Of a DNA stretch of 64,000 bases, positions 17,510 to 26,652 are shown one piece after another. The DNA is from Bacteroidales bacterium (GTDB lineage: Bacteria > Bacteroidota > Bacteroidia > Bacteroidales > UBA932), in assembly GCA_017550655.1 (NCBI GenBank), contig JAFZOK010000013.1, positions 496,001 to 560,000 on the forward strand, in the 5' to 3' direction. How positions within the stretch are numbered: position 1 is the stretch's first letter; every line of letters starts with the position of its first letter. Made by a program: the position numbers and the translations under genes. A model generated the notes under the pieces. That model was not told the DNA's origin and did no database searches. It was given only the letters and a program-made list of their open reading frames with translations.

Positions 17510-18418
17510 TTACAGAGTATTGTACTTGTTGTAATAAAACAGCCAGCGGATAGGCACCTGGGATTCGGTAGCAGCGTTATAATCTGAAAGGGAACAAGGG
17601 ACAAGTTCCGTGGTGTTCTTTTTTACAACCGGGACCTCCATCCACCATCTTCCTGTAACTGTGCTGTTTATGAAGGTAAGAGTATCTCCGTGAGACATAA
17701 AGTCCACGATTCTGTGTTCAAATTGTGAGGAAAGCTTGCCCTTTTTCTTTTCTGCGGCAGGATCTTCCTTGATGTTGTTTGCAACCGCATCCGCGATATG
17801 CCAGGCTGTCTGGGCGGCCATATTGGCGCAAACCTTAGGGCATCTCTTGCCGGGGATTCCGTACAGGAACACGGCCTTGAGGTCGCAGGAAAAGCCGATG
17901 TATCTTGCTATCTGGCAGATTTCATTGGAATAGAATCCGTTAGGATTTGAGTTCCCGCTCCACGGATAGTCCGCGTGCTTGATGCAGTTCATGTCCAGGA
18001 ACACATACTTGACATTGCGCAGCAGAGGCTCGCAGGCTGTCATATCGTCTCTGAGAGCCCCGAGATTCAGCGTTTCGAACCCGCAGCTGCTGAGGGCGAT
18101 GTCCATATCCGGCAGGAAGAGATATTTCTGCAATCCGATGACGCAGAAATTCTTTTGCTTTTTGATGGCGTCTATCAATTCCACCGGAATGTTTTCTCCG
18201 GAAGAAACGAGGGCGGAAGAAAAGCTTTTTCCCAGATGGAGGGAAGAGACATCCGGAAACTCTTCTCCGCACACTACAAGGTCTACCCTTTCTTTGGCTT
18301 TCTTCCTTGCGGAAGCGCTTTGAACATATTCTTCAAGGGTGGAAACCACGCAATTATCCATTCCCTTGGAAAGAGCGTAAAGCTTTTTGTAGGAGTCTTT
18401 TACCGGATTCTTTTCCAT
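17510..18418 (-). CDS. Arginase/formimidoylglutamase-fold protein lacking the metal-binding motifs
   Basis: A 302-residue protein. Residues 138-187 (VFLDMNCIKHADYP, then NPNGFYSNEICQIARYIG) align by eye with the final active-site region of Bacteroidota formimidoylglutamase, where an SxDxDxxxxxDAPG-like run binds Mn2+ and is followed by PNGFYGEE. Here the metal Asp residues are mostly gone. The GGDHS and DAHxD motifs expected near 95 and 120 are replaced by GLQKYL and LGALRDDM. It is therefore probably a ureohydrolase-fold pseudoenzyme. It begins 6 bases after topA and is likely co-transcribed. The role is unknown; a scaffold or sensor is possible but unsupported. Confidence 0.65.
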   Translation of the reverse strand: MEKNPVKDSYKKLYALSKGMDNCVVSTLEEYVQSASARKKAKERVDLVVCGEEFPDVSSLHLGKSFSSALVSSGENIPVELIDAIKKQKNFCVIGLQKYLFLPDMDIALSSCGFETLNLGALRDDMTACEPLLRNVKYVFLDMNCIKHADYPWSGNSNPNGFYSNEICQIARYIGFSCDLKAVFLYGIPGKRCPKVCANMAAQTAWHIADAVANNIKEDPAAEKKKGKLSSQFEHRIVDFMSHGDTLTFINSTVTGRWWMEVPVVKKNTTELVPCSLSDYNAATESQVPIRWLFYYNKYNTL

Positions 18419-18424
18419 AATCTG

Positions 18425-20755
18425 CTATTTCTTTGGCTTGGCGTTTTCTATCAGGGCCTTGCAGTCTTCCAGGGTAAGGTCTGCGGCCGGCTTGGCTCCT
18501 CTTCCCTTAGGGATCTTGTAGTTGTTTCCCTTGTGCTTGATGTAAGGTCCGTACCGTCCGTTCAGAACCTGGATGTCTTCTCCCGCAAACTCTTTTATCA
18601 GGCTCTTTTCCGCAGCTTGTTCCTTGGCCTGGATGAGTTCCTTGGCCTGCTCGATGTTTATTGTGTAAGGGTCCTGTCCCTTTGCAAGGGAAACGAACTT
18701 GCCGTCCCACTTTACATAAGCCCCGAATCTTCCAATGGCGGCGGTAACGTCCTTTCCGTCAATAGATCCCACAAGTCTCGGAAGCTCAAAAAGTTTCAGG
18801 GCCTGGTCAAGTGTGATGGTCTCGATGGACTGGTCTTTCCTCAGCGATGCAAACTGCTTGGCAGGATCGTCTGATGTTCCCTTCTGAGCCAGAGGACCGA
18901 ACTTGCCGAGCCTTACGGTAATCGGCTTTCCGTCCTTAGGGTCGTTGCCGAGAACTCTCTCTGCGGTAACGTGAGTCTTTTCCTGGTTCTGTGCCTGAAC
19001 CGTATTGTGGAAAGGAGCATAGAAAGAAGAGATCAGGTTTGTCCATTCGAGCTGCCCGTCAGCGATGCGGTCGAAATCTTCCTCTATCCTGGCGGTGAAG
19101 CCATAGTCCATAATCTCCTTGAAATTGTCTTCCAGATAATGGGTTACGACTGTTCCCATATCCTGAGGGAAGAGCTTGCTCTTCTCTGCTCCAACGCTTT
19201 CCGTTACCACGGTTTCCGTGATTGTTCCCCTCTGTGCGGTGTCTGACGGTCCATCGAGAGTGATCTTTACAATCTCTCTCTTGACGCCAGGTCTGGAGTC
19301 CTTTACCACATAGCCCCTCTTGCTGGTGATAGTGGTGATGGTAGGGGCGTAGGTGCTTGGTCTTCCAATACCGAGTTCCTCCATCTTCTTTACCAGAGTA
19401 GCCTCGGAATAGCGCGGCGGCCTCGGGGCGAACTTCTGCATCGCTTCGATTGAAAGCGCATCCATCTTCTGACCCTGTGCAAGGTCCGGAATGAGCTGGC
19501 TCAGAGTCTCTTCTTCAGGCTCGTCATCGCGGCCTTCAATATAAAGTTTCAGGAATCCGTCAAAGAGGATCTGCTCGCCTTCGCAGATGAACTTCTCCGG
19601 GAATTTGTCTGATGCGATAGTTATTGTTGTTCTCTCGACCTTTGCATCCGCCATCTGTGAGGCTACGGCTCTCTTCCAGATAAGGTCATAGAGTTTCTTT
19701 TCTGCCGGAGTGCCCTCGATGGTTCTGTCTGAAGCGTATGTAGGACGGATTGCCTCGTGAGCTTCCTGCGCTCCCTTTGCGTGTGTGTGGAACTGGCGGA
19801 CCTTTGAGTAGGTTTCTCCGTAGCTTTCAACGATTGCCTGCTTTATGGTGTTGATTGCCAGAGAGGACAGGTTTGTGGAGTCTGTTCTCATATAGGTAAT
19901 CTTTCCGCTCTCGTACAGAGCCTGCGCCACCCTCATTGTCTGGGATACGGAGAAACCCAGCTTGCGGCTTGCCTCCTGCTGAAGGCTGGATGTTGTAAAC
20001 GGAGGGGCCGGATATCTGAAGGCCTGTTTCTTCTCGATGGATTCTATTGAGAACCGGCATCCTGAGTTGCACTTCTGGAGGAATGCCATTGCCTCTTCCC
20101 TGGTGGAGAATTTTCCGTCGAGAGTTGCGCTGAGCTTCACCTTGCCGGCTGCAGTGTCAGGATGGAAAACTCCCGTTACCTTATAGAATGGTGCGGCCGA
20201 GAAATTCTGGATCTCCTTTTCCCTGTCCACGATCAGCCTTACGGCCACGCTTTGTACTCTTCCTGCGGAAAGTCCCTTTCCAACCTTTCTCCAGAGCACA
20301 GGAGAAAGCTCGAATCCCACGATACGGTCCAGAACCCTTCTTGCCTGCTGCGCGTTCACAAGATTCTCGTCTACCGAGCGCGGATTCTGCACGGCTTCCA
20401 GTATGGCGTTCTTGGTGATTTCGTGGAAAACTATTCTGCGGGTGTTTTCCGGCTTGAGGCCCAGACGGTGCTGGAGATGCCAGGCTATGGCTTCTCCCTC
20501 GCGGTCCTCATCGCTTGCAAGATAGACTACTTCTGCCTTGTCAGCCAGAGCCTTGAGTTCAGAAACAACTTTCTTCTTGTCTGCCGGAACCTGATAGGCG
20601 GGCTTGAATCCGTTTTCTATGTCAATGCCCAGGGCCGTCTTGGGCAAATCGCAAATGTGTCCGAAGCTTGATTTTACGGTGTATCCCTTTCCCAAAAATT
20701 TCTCGATAGTCTTGGCCTTGGCCGGAGACTCTACAATGACTAGTTTCTCTCCCAT
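18425..20755 (-). CDS. topA: DNA topoisomerase I
   Basis: A 776-residue type IA topoisomerase that relaxes negative supercoils. The TOPRIM domain begins at residue 4 (LVIVESPAKAKTIEKFLG) with the acidic DEDREGEAIAWH motif near 80. The catalytic tyrosine is in ITYMRTDSTNLS. The C-terminus lacks Cys4 zinc fingers and instead has two FGAYVKWDGKFVSL / YGPYIKHKGNNYKIPKG repeats, the topoisomerase C-terminal repeat form usual in Bacteroidota. It is divergent from pbp1A, and the ureohydrolase-like gene follows by 6 bases. Confidence 0.96.
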   Translation of the reverse strand: MGEKLVIVESPAKAKTIEKFLGKGYTVKSSFGHICDLPKTALGIDIENGFKPAYQVPADKKKVVSELKALADKAEVVYLASDEDREGEAIAWHLQHRLGLKPENTRRIVFHEITKNAILEAVQNPRSVDENLVNAQQARRVLDRIVGFELSPVLWRKVGKGLSAGRVQSVAVRLIVDREKEIQNFSAAPFYKVTGVFHPDTAAGKVKLSATLDGKFSTREEAMAFLQKCNSGCRFSIESIEKKQAFRYPAPPFTTSSLQQEASRKLGFSVSQTMRVAQALYESGKITYMRTDSTNLSSLAINTIKQAIVESYGETYSKVRQFHTHAKGAQEAHEAIRPTYASDRTIEGTPAEKKLYDLIWKRAVASQMADAKVERTTITIASDKFPEKFICEGEQILFDGFLKLYIEGRDDEPEEETLSQLIPDLAQGQKMDALSIEAMQKFAPRPPRYSEATLVKKMEELGIGRPSTYAPTITTITSKRGYVVKDSRPGVKREIVKITLDGPSDTAQRGTITETVVTESVGAEKSKLFPQDMGTVVTHYLEDNFKEIMDYGFTARIEEDFDRIADGQLEWTNLISSFYAPFHNTVQAQNQEKTHVTAERVLGNDPKDGKPITVRLGKFGPLAQKGTSDDPAKQFASLRKDQSIETITLDQALKLFELPRLVGSIDGKDVTAAIGRFGAYVKWDGKFVSLAKGQDPYTINIEQAKELIQAKEQAAEKSLIKEFAGEDIQVLNGRYGPYIKHKGNNYKIPKGRGAKPAADLTLEDCKALIENAKPKK

Positions 20756-20854
20756 GTTCCCTTCGTTTGGTTTATTGAGGGTGCAAAGTAAATCATTAAC
20801 TCCCGTTTATTCCAAATTTTTATTTGTATTTTTGTTTTTACAATTTTTTGAAAA

Positions 20855-23170
20855 ATGAAGATTAAAAACAGGAAACGGTTTCTTAAGTGGCTGTGGCTCA
20901 TTGTTTTCAGCCCGATAATCCTGGTGCTGCTCTTGCTGCTTATGGTCTGGATCTTTGCGGACATCCCTTCTTTCGAGGAGCTGGAAGACCCGCAGAGTAA
21001 CCTGGCCACCCAGATTATCGCCGATGACGGAACCCTTCTCAATACCTACCACGTTGAGAACAGATCCTACTCCAACTATGAAGAACTGTCGCAGAACCTT
21101 AAGGATGCCCTTGTGGCTACGGAAGACGCAAGATTCTACGACCATAGCGGTATAGACGGAAAGAGCCTTGTCAGGGTTGCGGTAAAGAGCCTTATGCTTG
21201 GCAACCGTGCTGAAGGCGGTGGAGGAAGTACCCTCAGCCAGCAGCTAGCGAAGAGCCTTTTCCCGAGAGGCGAAGGGAAGGGAAAGCTGAAGCTAATAAC
21301 CACCAAGCTCAAGGAGTGGATTACCGCCATCAAGCTCGAGAGGAGCTACACCAAGGAAGAAATAATGAGCATGTATCTGGATGCAGTTTTCTTTGGAAGA
21401 AACGCATACGGAATAAAAAGCGCATCGTCCACATTCTTCGGAAAGCTTCCAAAGGATCTGACGGTCGAGGAAGCAGCATTGCTCGTGGGAATGGTCAACA
21501 AGCCGACAAAGTACAATCCTGTCCGCAATCCGGAGCTTTCCCTCCAGAGGCGCAACCACGTGCTCAAGCAGATGAACAAATACGGCTATCTGACAGACGC
21601 TCAGTATGACAGCATAGTCAAGATACCTATCACGCTGGCATCCAGGGGAGATGTGGACGTGTCCAACGGACAGGCCCCTTATTTCAGGGATATGATCAAG
21701 AGGATAATGAGCGCGAGCGAGCCTAAGCGTTCCTCATATTCAAATCCTTACGACTACCGCCAGGATTCCATCAGATGGAAAGAGGATCCTCTGTACGGCT
21801 GGCTTAACAAGAACCGCAAGCCAGACGGAGAGAAATATGTTCTGGAGAAAGACGGTCTGAAGATAATCACTCCGCTCAACGCCAAGATGCAGCGCTATGC
21901 AGAGCAAGCCGCGGTGGAGCATCTTAAGTATCTTCAGCCTTTGTTCAAGGATGATCTGAAGTACCGCAAGAATTTCCCGTTTGCGGACAATACTCCAGAG
22001 AGCGTGATTGAAACCCTTATGAACCGGGCCCGCCGCTGGAGCGACCGCTACAAGAACATGAAGGAAGCCGGCTACAGCGAGTCCGAGATAGAAAAGAGCT
22101 TCAACGAGAAAACCAAGATGAGGGTATTTGCCTGGAATAACAAGGGTTACATAGACACCACGATGACTCCTAACGACAGTATCCTCTACTTCAAATCCTT
22201 CCTGCGTACAGGCCTTATGGCAATGGAGCCGGAAACCGGATATGTGAGGGCATACGTTGGAGGGGCAAACTACAACTATTTCAAGTACGACCAGGTTATG
22301 CAGGGCCAGAGGCAGGTGGGATCCACGTTCAAGCCTTTCCTCTACACCCTTGCGATGCAGGAGGGATTCACTCCTTGCGACGTTGCGGTTAACCTTCCTC
22401 AGTCTTTCGTGACGGGAAACAGCGTCTGGACTCCTAAGGGCGGTGGCAACGGGGCTACCGTTACCCTAAAGTGGGGACTTACGGTATCCAACAACAACAT
22501 ATCCGCCTATCTGATGAAGCAGTTCGGGCCTGACGCCCTTGTGCAGATGGCTCACAATATGGGTCTGAAGTGCTATCTGGAACCTGTATACTCCCTCTGC
22601 GTGGGCAGTGCGGATGTTCCTGTTTACCAGATGGTAAGCGCATATAACACATTCCCGAGCAAAGGTGTTTTCGTGGAGCCTGTATATGTGCTGAGGATAG
22701 AGGACAAGAACGGCAGGGTACTCACCAATTTCGCATCCAGGAAGAGAGAGGCCATCGGTGCCAACACGGCTTACACGATGATCGGAATGATGCGCAGTGT
22801 AGTTGATGCGGGTACCGGAGCAAGACTTCGCCGCTACATCCAGGGCGGAGAGATTGCCGGCAAGACCGGAACTACCAACGACAACTCGGACGGTTGGTTT
22901 ATCGGCTATGTGCCAAGGCTTACCGTAGGCGTTTGGGTTGGAGCCGAGGACCGTCAGGTTCACTTCCGCTGGACCGGTATGGGACAGGGAGCAAGCGTGG
23001 CTCTTCCTATCTGGGGTCTGTTCATGAAAAAAGTCCTTGACGATCCTTCCATCCCGATTAGCATAGACGATCACTTTACCAAGCCTCAGGGCTATAGCAT
23101 AGACTGTATTCCTGCACACATAACATCCGATCCGGATGTGGACGGAGATAACTTCATAGAAGAAAACTAG
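20855..23170 (+). CDS. mrcA: Bifunctional penicillin-binding protein 1A
   Basis: A 771-residue class A PBP with a membrane anchor at about 12-32. The glycosyltransferase domain (residues about 60-235) has the catalytic ATEDARFYDHSG and GGSTLSQQLAK motifs. The transpeptidase domain carries SxxK in GSTFKPFLYTL, SxN in SNNN and KTG in GKTGTTNDNSDGWFIG. An insertion of about 100 residues separates the two (around 290-440), as in other Bacteroidota PBP1A. It heads a plus-strand run with ddl 21 bases downstream: polymerase next to precursor ligase. Confidence 0.95.
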   Translation: MKIKNRKRFLKWLWLIVFSPIILVLLLLLMVWIFADIPSFEELEDPQSNLATQIIADDGTLLNTYHVENRSYSNYEELSQNLKDALVATEDARFYDHSGIDGKSLVRVAVKSLMLGNRAEGGGGSTLSQQLAKSLFPRGEGKGKLKLITTKLKEWITAIKLERSYTKEEIMSMYLDAVFFGRNAYGIKSASSTFFGKLPKDLTVEEAALLVGMVNKPTKYNPVRNPELSLQRRNHVLKQMNKYGYLTDAQYDSIVKIPITLASRGDVDVSNGQAPYFRDMIKRIMSASEPKRSSYSNPYDYRQDSIRWKEDPLYGWLNKNRKPDGEKYVLEKDGLKIITPLNAKMQRYAEQAAVEHLKYLQPLFKDDLKYRKNFPFADNTPESVIETLMNRARRWSDRYKNMKEAGYSESEIEKSFNEKTKMRVFAWNNKGYIDTTMTPNDSILYFKSFLRTGLMAMEPETGYVRAYVGGANYNYFKYDQVMQGQRQVGSTFKPFLYTLAMQEGFTPCDVAVNLPQSFVTGNSVWTPKGGGNGATVTLKWGLTVSNNNISAYLMKQFGPDALVQMAHNMGLKCYLEPVYSLCVGSADVPVYQMVSAYNTFPSKGVFVEPVYVLRIEDKNGRVLTNFASRKREAIGANTAYTMIGMMRSVVDAGTGARLRRYIQGGEIAGKTGTTNDNSDGWFIGYVPRLTVGVWVGAEDRQVHFRWTGMGQGASVALPIWGLFMKKVLDDPSIPISIDDHFTKPQGYSIDCIPAHITSDPDVDGDNFIEEN

Positions 23171-23191
23171 AAGGGCAAAAATTTATCGCCG

Positions 23192-24208
23192 ATGAAAACA
23201 ATAGCTGTGATTTGTGGCGGAGACTCATCTGAAAGGGAGGTGAGTGTCCTTTCCACGCTGAACACCCTAAAGCATATAGACAGGCAGAAATATTACCCTG
23301 TGATCGTCTTTATCGAGGGCACTCGCTGGTATGTGCTTCCCGCTGACGGACAGACTTCTGCCTCGGTTCTCAAACACGAAGGGGCAAGCCTTGTTGACAA
23401 GAACGATTTCTCTTTTGAGGATCCTCAGGGCAAGGAAAGAAAGAGATTTGACGCAGCCCTTATAATGATTCACGGAACACCTGGAGAAAACGGCTTGCTG
23501 CAGGGTTATCTGGAAATGCTGAAGGTGCCGTTTACATCCTGCTCTTCCTTTGTCTCCGCGATTACTTTCGACAAGCACAGCTGCAAGAGATTCCTGGATT
23601 TTGCGGGAGTGAAGATGGCTGCTGATACATTCATCAGCAAGAACCGTCCTTATTCTCTCCGCGAAATCATACGCCAGGTCGGCCTTCCTATGTTCGTCAA
23701 GCCTACAGTGGGCGGAAGCAGTTTCGGTGTCACCAAGGTCAAGACTGAAGGCGAGCTTCAGAGCGCTATAGACAAGGCCTTCTCGGAGTGCGGAACTATT
23801 CTGGCTGAGGCTGCAGTCAAAGGCAGGGAAATGACCTGCGGAGTGTTCATGTTCCACGGCAAGATCACGGCCCTTCCTGTCACCGAGATAGTTACCGAGA
23901 GGGAGTTCTTTGATTATGAGGCCAAGTACCTGGGAGAAAGCCAGGAAATCTGCCCGGCCAGGATCACTCCGGCCCTGAGCGCAAAGATCCAGAACCTTAC
24001 GGAACAGATATATTCCTATATGGGATGCCGCGGAGTTGTCAGGATGGACTATATCGTCACCGATAAAAATGACATCTATTTCCTTGAAACCAACACCGTT
24101 CCGGGAATGACAGAGATGAGCCTCGTGCCTAATATGCTCCGCGTTGCAGGCATAGACATAATGGATTTCATCACCAGCCTTATCGAAGAGGCTTTTGTTC
24201 CGAGATAG
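23192..24208 (+). CDS. ddl: D-alanine--D-alanine ligase
   Basis: A 338-residue ATP-grasp ligase making the D-Ala-D-Ala terminus of peptidoglycan precursors. N-terminal VICGGDSSEREVSVLS (residues 5-20), the ATP-grasp FVKPTVGGSSFGVTKVKT, and the Mg2+ site IYFLETNTVPGMTEMSLVP are intact. The last motif (TNTVPGMT) is the D-Ala-D-Ala type. It follows pbp1A and precedes tryptophanase by 32 bases. Confidence 0.96.
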   Translation: MKTIAVICGGDSSEREVSVLSTLNTLKHIDRQKYYPVIVFIEGTRWYVLPADGQTSASVLKHEGASLVDKNDFSFEDPQGKERKRFDAALIMIHGTPGENGLLQGYLEMLKVPFTSCSSFVSAITFDKHSCKRFLDFAGVKMAADTFISKNRPYSLREIIRQVGLPMFVKPTVGGSSFGVTKVKTEGELQSAIDKAFSECGTILAEAAVKGREMTCGVFMFHGKITALPVTEIVTEREFFDYEAKYLGESQEICPARITPALSAKIQNLTEQIYSYMGCRGVVRMDYIVTDKNDIYFLETNTVPGMTEMSLVPNMLRVAGIDIMDFITSLIEEAFVPR

Positions 24209-24240
24209 AAGAAACAACTTAAAACGAATCGATACAATAT

Positions 24241-25617
24241 ATGGAACTACCTTTTGCAGAATCGTGGAAAATAAAAATGATCGAGCCTATCCGCCGCTCC
24301 ACTCTCGAGGAGAGGAAGAAGTGGCTGGCCGAGGCTCATTACAATGTATTTCAGCTTAAAGCGGAACAGGTTTACATCGACCTTCTTACAGACAGTGGCA
24401 CCGGTGCGATGAGCGACCGCCAGTGGTCTGAGCTTATGCTCGGCGACGAGAGCTATGCGGGTGCCACTTCCTTCTACAAGTTCGAGGCTGTGGTAAAGAA
24501 GATCTTCGGAATGAACTATGTGATTCCTACTCACCAGGGAAGGGCCGCAGAAAACGTTCTTTTCTCCTACCTGGTTAAGGCCGGAAACGTGATTCCCGGC
24601 AATGCCCATTTCGATACCACCAAGGGCCATATCGAGAGCCGCAAGGCCAAGGCCATAGACGTAACCACAGACGACGCCAAGGATACCCAGAAAGAGGTTC
24701 CTTTCAAGGGTAATGTTTCCCTGGAAAAGCTTGAGAAAGTGTTGCTTGAGAATGTGGGCAATGTTCCGTTCATGGTGCTTACCGTAACCAACAATACCGT
24801 TGGCGGCCAGCCTGTATCGATGAAGAATATCAAGGAGACCTGCGCTTTGTGCCACAAGTACGGAGTGCCGGTTGTCATGGACTCCGCCCGCTTTGCCGAG
24901 AACGCCTACTTCATCAAGACAAGGGAGGAAGGCTATGCAGACAAGACCATAAAGGAAATCGCCCTTGAGATGTACACAGAGGCAGATGCAATGACAATGA
25001 GCGCCAAGAAAGACGGCGTAGTGAATATGGGCGGCTTCATCGGCACCAACAACAAGGACTGGTACGAGGGAGCAAAGCTCTTCTGCATACCGTTCGAGGG
25101 ATATGTTACCTACGGCGGAATGAACGGACGCGACCTTAACGCCTTGGCTCAGGGTCTGGAGGAGAACACCGAGTTCGACATGCTCCACACCCGCATCCAT
25201 CAGGTGCAGTATCTTGCATCTTTGCTGGACGAGTACGGCATTCCTTACCAGAGACCTGCCGGCGGACACGCCATCTTCGTTGATGCGGACAAGGTGCTCA
25301 CCGATGTTCCTAAGGAAGAGTTCCCTGCTCAAACCCTTACCTGCGAACTTTACTTAGAGGCCGGCATAAGGGCCTGCGAGATAGGCTATATGCTTGCAGA
25401 CCGTGATCCTGTAACACGCGAGAACCGCTTTGGAGGCCTGGACCTTCTCCGTATGGCCATCCCGAGAAGAGTCTACACGGACAACCACATGAAGGTTATC
25501 GCCGCTGCCCTCAAGAACGTCTATGACAGGCGCAAGACCATCACCCGCGGTGTTGCCATAGAATGGGAGGCCCCTCTGATGCGCCACTTCACCGTCCAGC
25601 TCAAGAGACTGGGATAA
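24241..25617 (+). CDS. tnaA: Tryptophanase (L-tryptophan indole-lyase)
   Basis: A 458-residue PLP enzyme converting tryptophan to indole, pyruvate and ammonia. The PLP lysine is in MSAKKDG. MDSARFAENAYFIK, THQGRAAEN and GGHAIFVDA are conserved in the beta-eliminating lyase family. The specificity positions favour tryptophanase over tyrosine phenol-lyase: AHFDTTKGH has Asp where the tyrosine enzyme has Thr, and ACEIGYM has Ile where the tyrosine enzyme has the substrate-binding Arg. No tnaC-like leader peptide fits in the 32-base gap after ddl. The stop is followed directly by the prmC ATG. Confidence 0.9.
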   Translation: MELPFAESWKIKMIEPIRRSTLEERKKWLAEAHYNVFQLKAEQVYIDLLTDSGTGAMSDRQWSELMLGDESYAGATSFYKFEAVVKKIFGMNYVIPTHQGRAAENVLFSYLVKAGNVIPGNAHFDTTKGHIESRKAKAIDVTTDDAKDTQKEVPFKGNVSLEKLEKVLLENVGNVPFMVLTVTNNTVGGQPVSMKNIKETCALCHKYGVPVVMDSARFAENAYFIKTREEGYADKTIKEIALEMYTEADAMTMSAKKDGVVNMGGFIGTNNKDWYEGAKLFCIPFEGYVTYGGMNGRDLNALAQGLEENTEFDMLHTRIHQVQYLASLLDEYGIPYQRPAGGHAIFVDADKVLTDVPKEEFPAQTLTCELYLEAGIRACEIGYMLADRDPVTRENRFGGLDLLRMAIPRRVYTDNHMKVIAAALKNVYDRRKTITRGVAIEWEAPLMRHFTVQLKRLG

Positions 25618-26652
25618 ATGAACATAAGGCAGTTCATAGAAGAATGCAAGAAAAGACTTTCTCCCCTGTATCCAGCAGGGGAGATTTCTTCTTTAGCCGC
25701 CAGGGCTCTTGAAGACATTTTCAATATTTCCCGCACTCATCAGCTCACATATCCCGAAGAAGAAATCTGTTCAAACACATCTGTTTCATCAGGGGGGCGA
25801 TGCTCTGACCCTGATGAGGTAATATCCCGTCTGGAAAGCGGGGAGCCGGTTCAGTACATCGCGGGCTTCGAGTACTTCTGCGGAGAGAAGTTCAAGGTAG
25901 GCCCGGGCGTCCTGATTCCAAGGCCGGAAACCGAGGAACTCGTCAACCTCATCGCCGAGGCTTTTGAAAGGGATTTCCTTCCGGGTGATGCCGGTGTCCC
26001 GAAATACGGGGGACCGGAATCAAAATACAGGGGAAAACGGTGCCAGTGTCCCGAAAATCAGGAGACCGGAATCACTTTCAATTCTCCTCAACCGTTCAAG
26101 ATCTTTGATGTCTGCACTGGCAGCGGGTGTATCGCCTGGAGTTTGCACAAATTACTTCAGGATGCTGTGGCAAAACGGAATACGGAAATCTCTCTGGAAA
26201 GCTACGGATGTGATATCTCGGAAACTGCTCTCAAATACGCCAAGAGCCAGAGGTTTCTCTATGGCAGGAGATGGCCGATGTTTTTCCGCTACGATGTGCT
26301 GAACGGGGATTTCCCGGCTCTGAAATCCTTCATCGGCAAGCTGGACATAATCGTTTCAAACCCTCCTTACATCGCTGAGAAAGAAAAGGAGATGATGCAC
26401 AAAAACGTGCTTGACTTTGAACCTGAGGAGGCGCTTTTTGTCAGCGATGATGACCCGCTTCTTTTCTACCGCAAAATCGCCGAGATGGCTCAGGAACTCC
26501 TGTATCCTGGAGGCAAACTCTACTTTGAAATCAACCCTCTCTTTGCAGAGGACCTTGAGCAGATGCTCAAAGAAAAGGGATTCTGCAACGTTCTTCTTGT
26601 CAAAGATATAAACGGAAGAATCAGGTTTGCCTCAGCAAGCTATTGTTCCTGA
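25618..26652 (+). CDS. prmC: Release factor glutamine methyltransferase PrmC, with a repeat-bearing insertion
   Basis: A 344-residue SAM-dependent enzyme that methylates the GGQ glutamine of release factors. The N-terminal helical domain has SGEPVQYIAGFEYFCGEKFKV and LIPRPETEEL; the SAM loop is FDVCTGSGCIAWSL; the catalytic motif is VSNPPYI. Between LIPRPETEEL and the SAM loop lie about 50 residues, where E. coli PrmC has about 15. This extra part contains YGGPESKYRGKRCQ and comes from two near-identical 29-base repeats. The frame stays open throughout. The gene starts the base after the tnaA stop and overlaps the convergent radA end by 13 bases. Confidence 0.92.
   Translation: MNIRQFIEECKKRLSPLYPAGEISSLAARALEDIFNISRTHQLTYPEEEICSNTSVSSGGRCSDPDEVISRLESGEPVQYIAGFEYFCGEKFKVGPGVLIPRPETEELVNLIAEAFERDFLPGDAGVPKYGGPESKYRGKRCQCPENQETGITFNSPQPFKIFDVCTGSGCIAWSLHKLLQDAVAKRNTEISLESYGCDISETALKYAKSQRFLYGRRWPMFFRYDVLNGDFPALKSFIGKLDIIVSNPPYIAEKEKEMMHKNVLDFEPEEALFVSDDDPLLFYRKIAEMAQELLYPGGKLYFEINPLFAEDLEQMLKEKGFCNVLLVKDINGRIRFASASYCS
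25660..25684 (+). repeat. Perfect 9-bp hairpin inside prmC
   Basis: TCTCCCCTG (25660-25668) and CAGGGGAGA (25676-25684) form a perfect inverted repeat around a 7-base loop. It lies in the 5' coding part of prmC and encodes normal-looking residues. Confidence 0.6.
25786..25817 (+). repeat. Second perfect 9-bp hairpin inside prmC
   Basis: TCATCAGGG (25786-25794) and CCCTGATGA (25809-25817) form a perfect inverted repeat with a 14-base loop, about 100 bases after the first hairpin. Confidence 0.55.
25994..26074 (+). repeat. 29-base near-identical direct repeat within prmC
   Basis: Two copies (25994-26022 and 26046-26074) share GTGTCCCGAAA at the left and GACCGGAATCA at the right, 25 of 29 bases identical. 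They are 52 bases apart, so they are read in different frames. They make up most of the extra residues of this PrmC. Confidence 0.75.

Noticed and set aside
24208-24241. tnaC-like leader peptide for tryptophanase
   Set aside because: Only 32 bases separate ddl and tnaA, and no short Trp-containing frame is present.
24241-25617. Tyrosine phenol-lyase instead of tryptophanase
   Set aside because: The two positions that fix tyrosine (Thr in the phosphate loop region and Arg in the MERG segment) are Asp and Ile here, as in tryptophanase.
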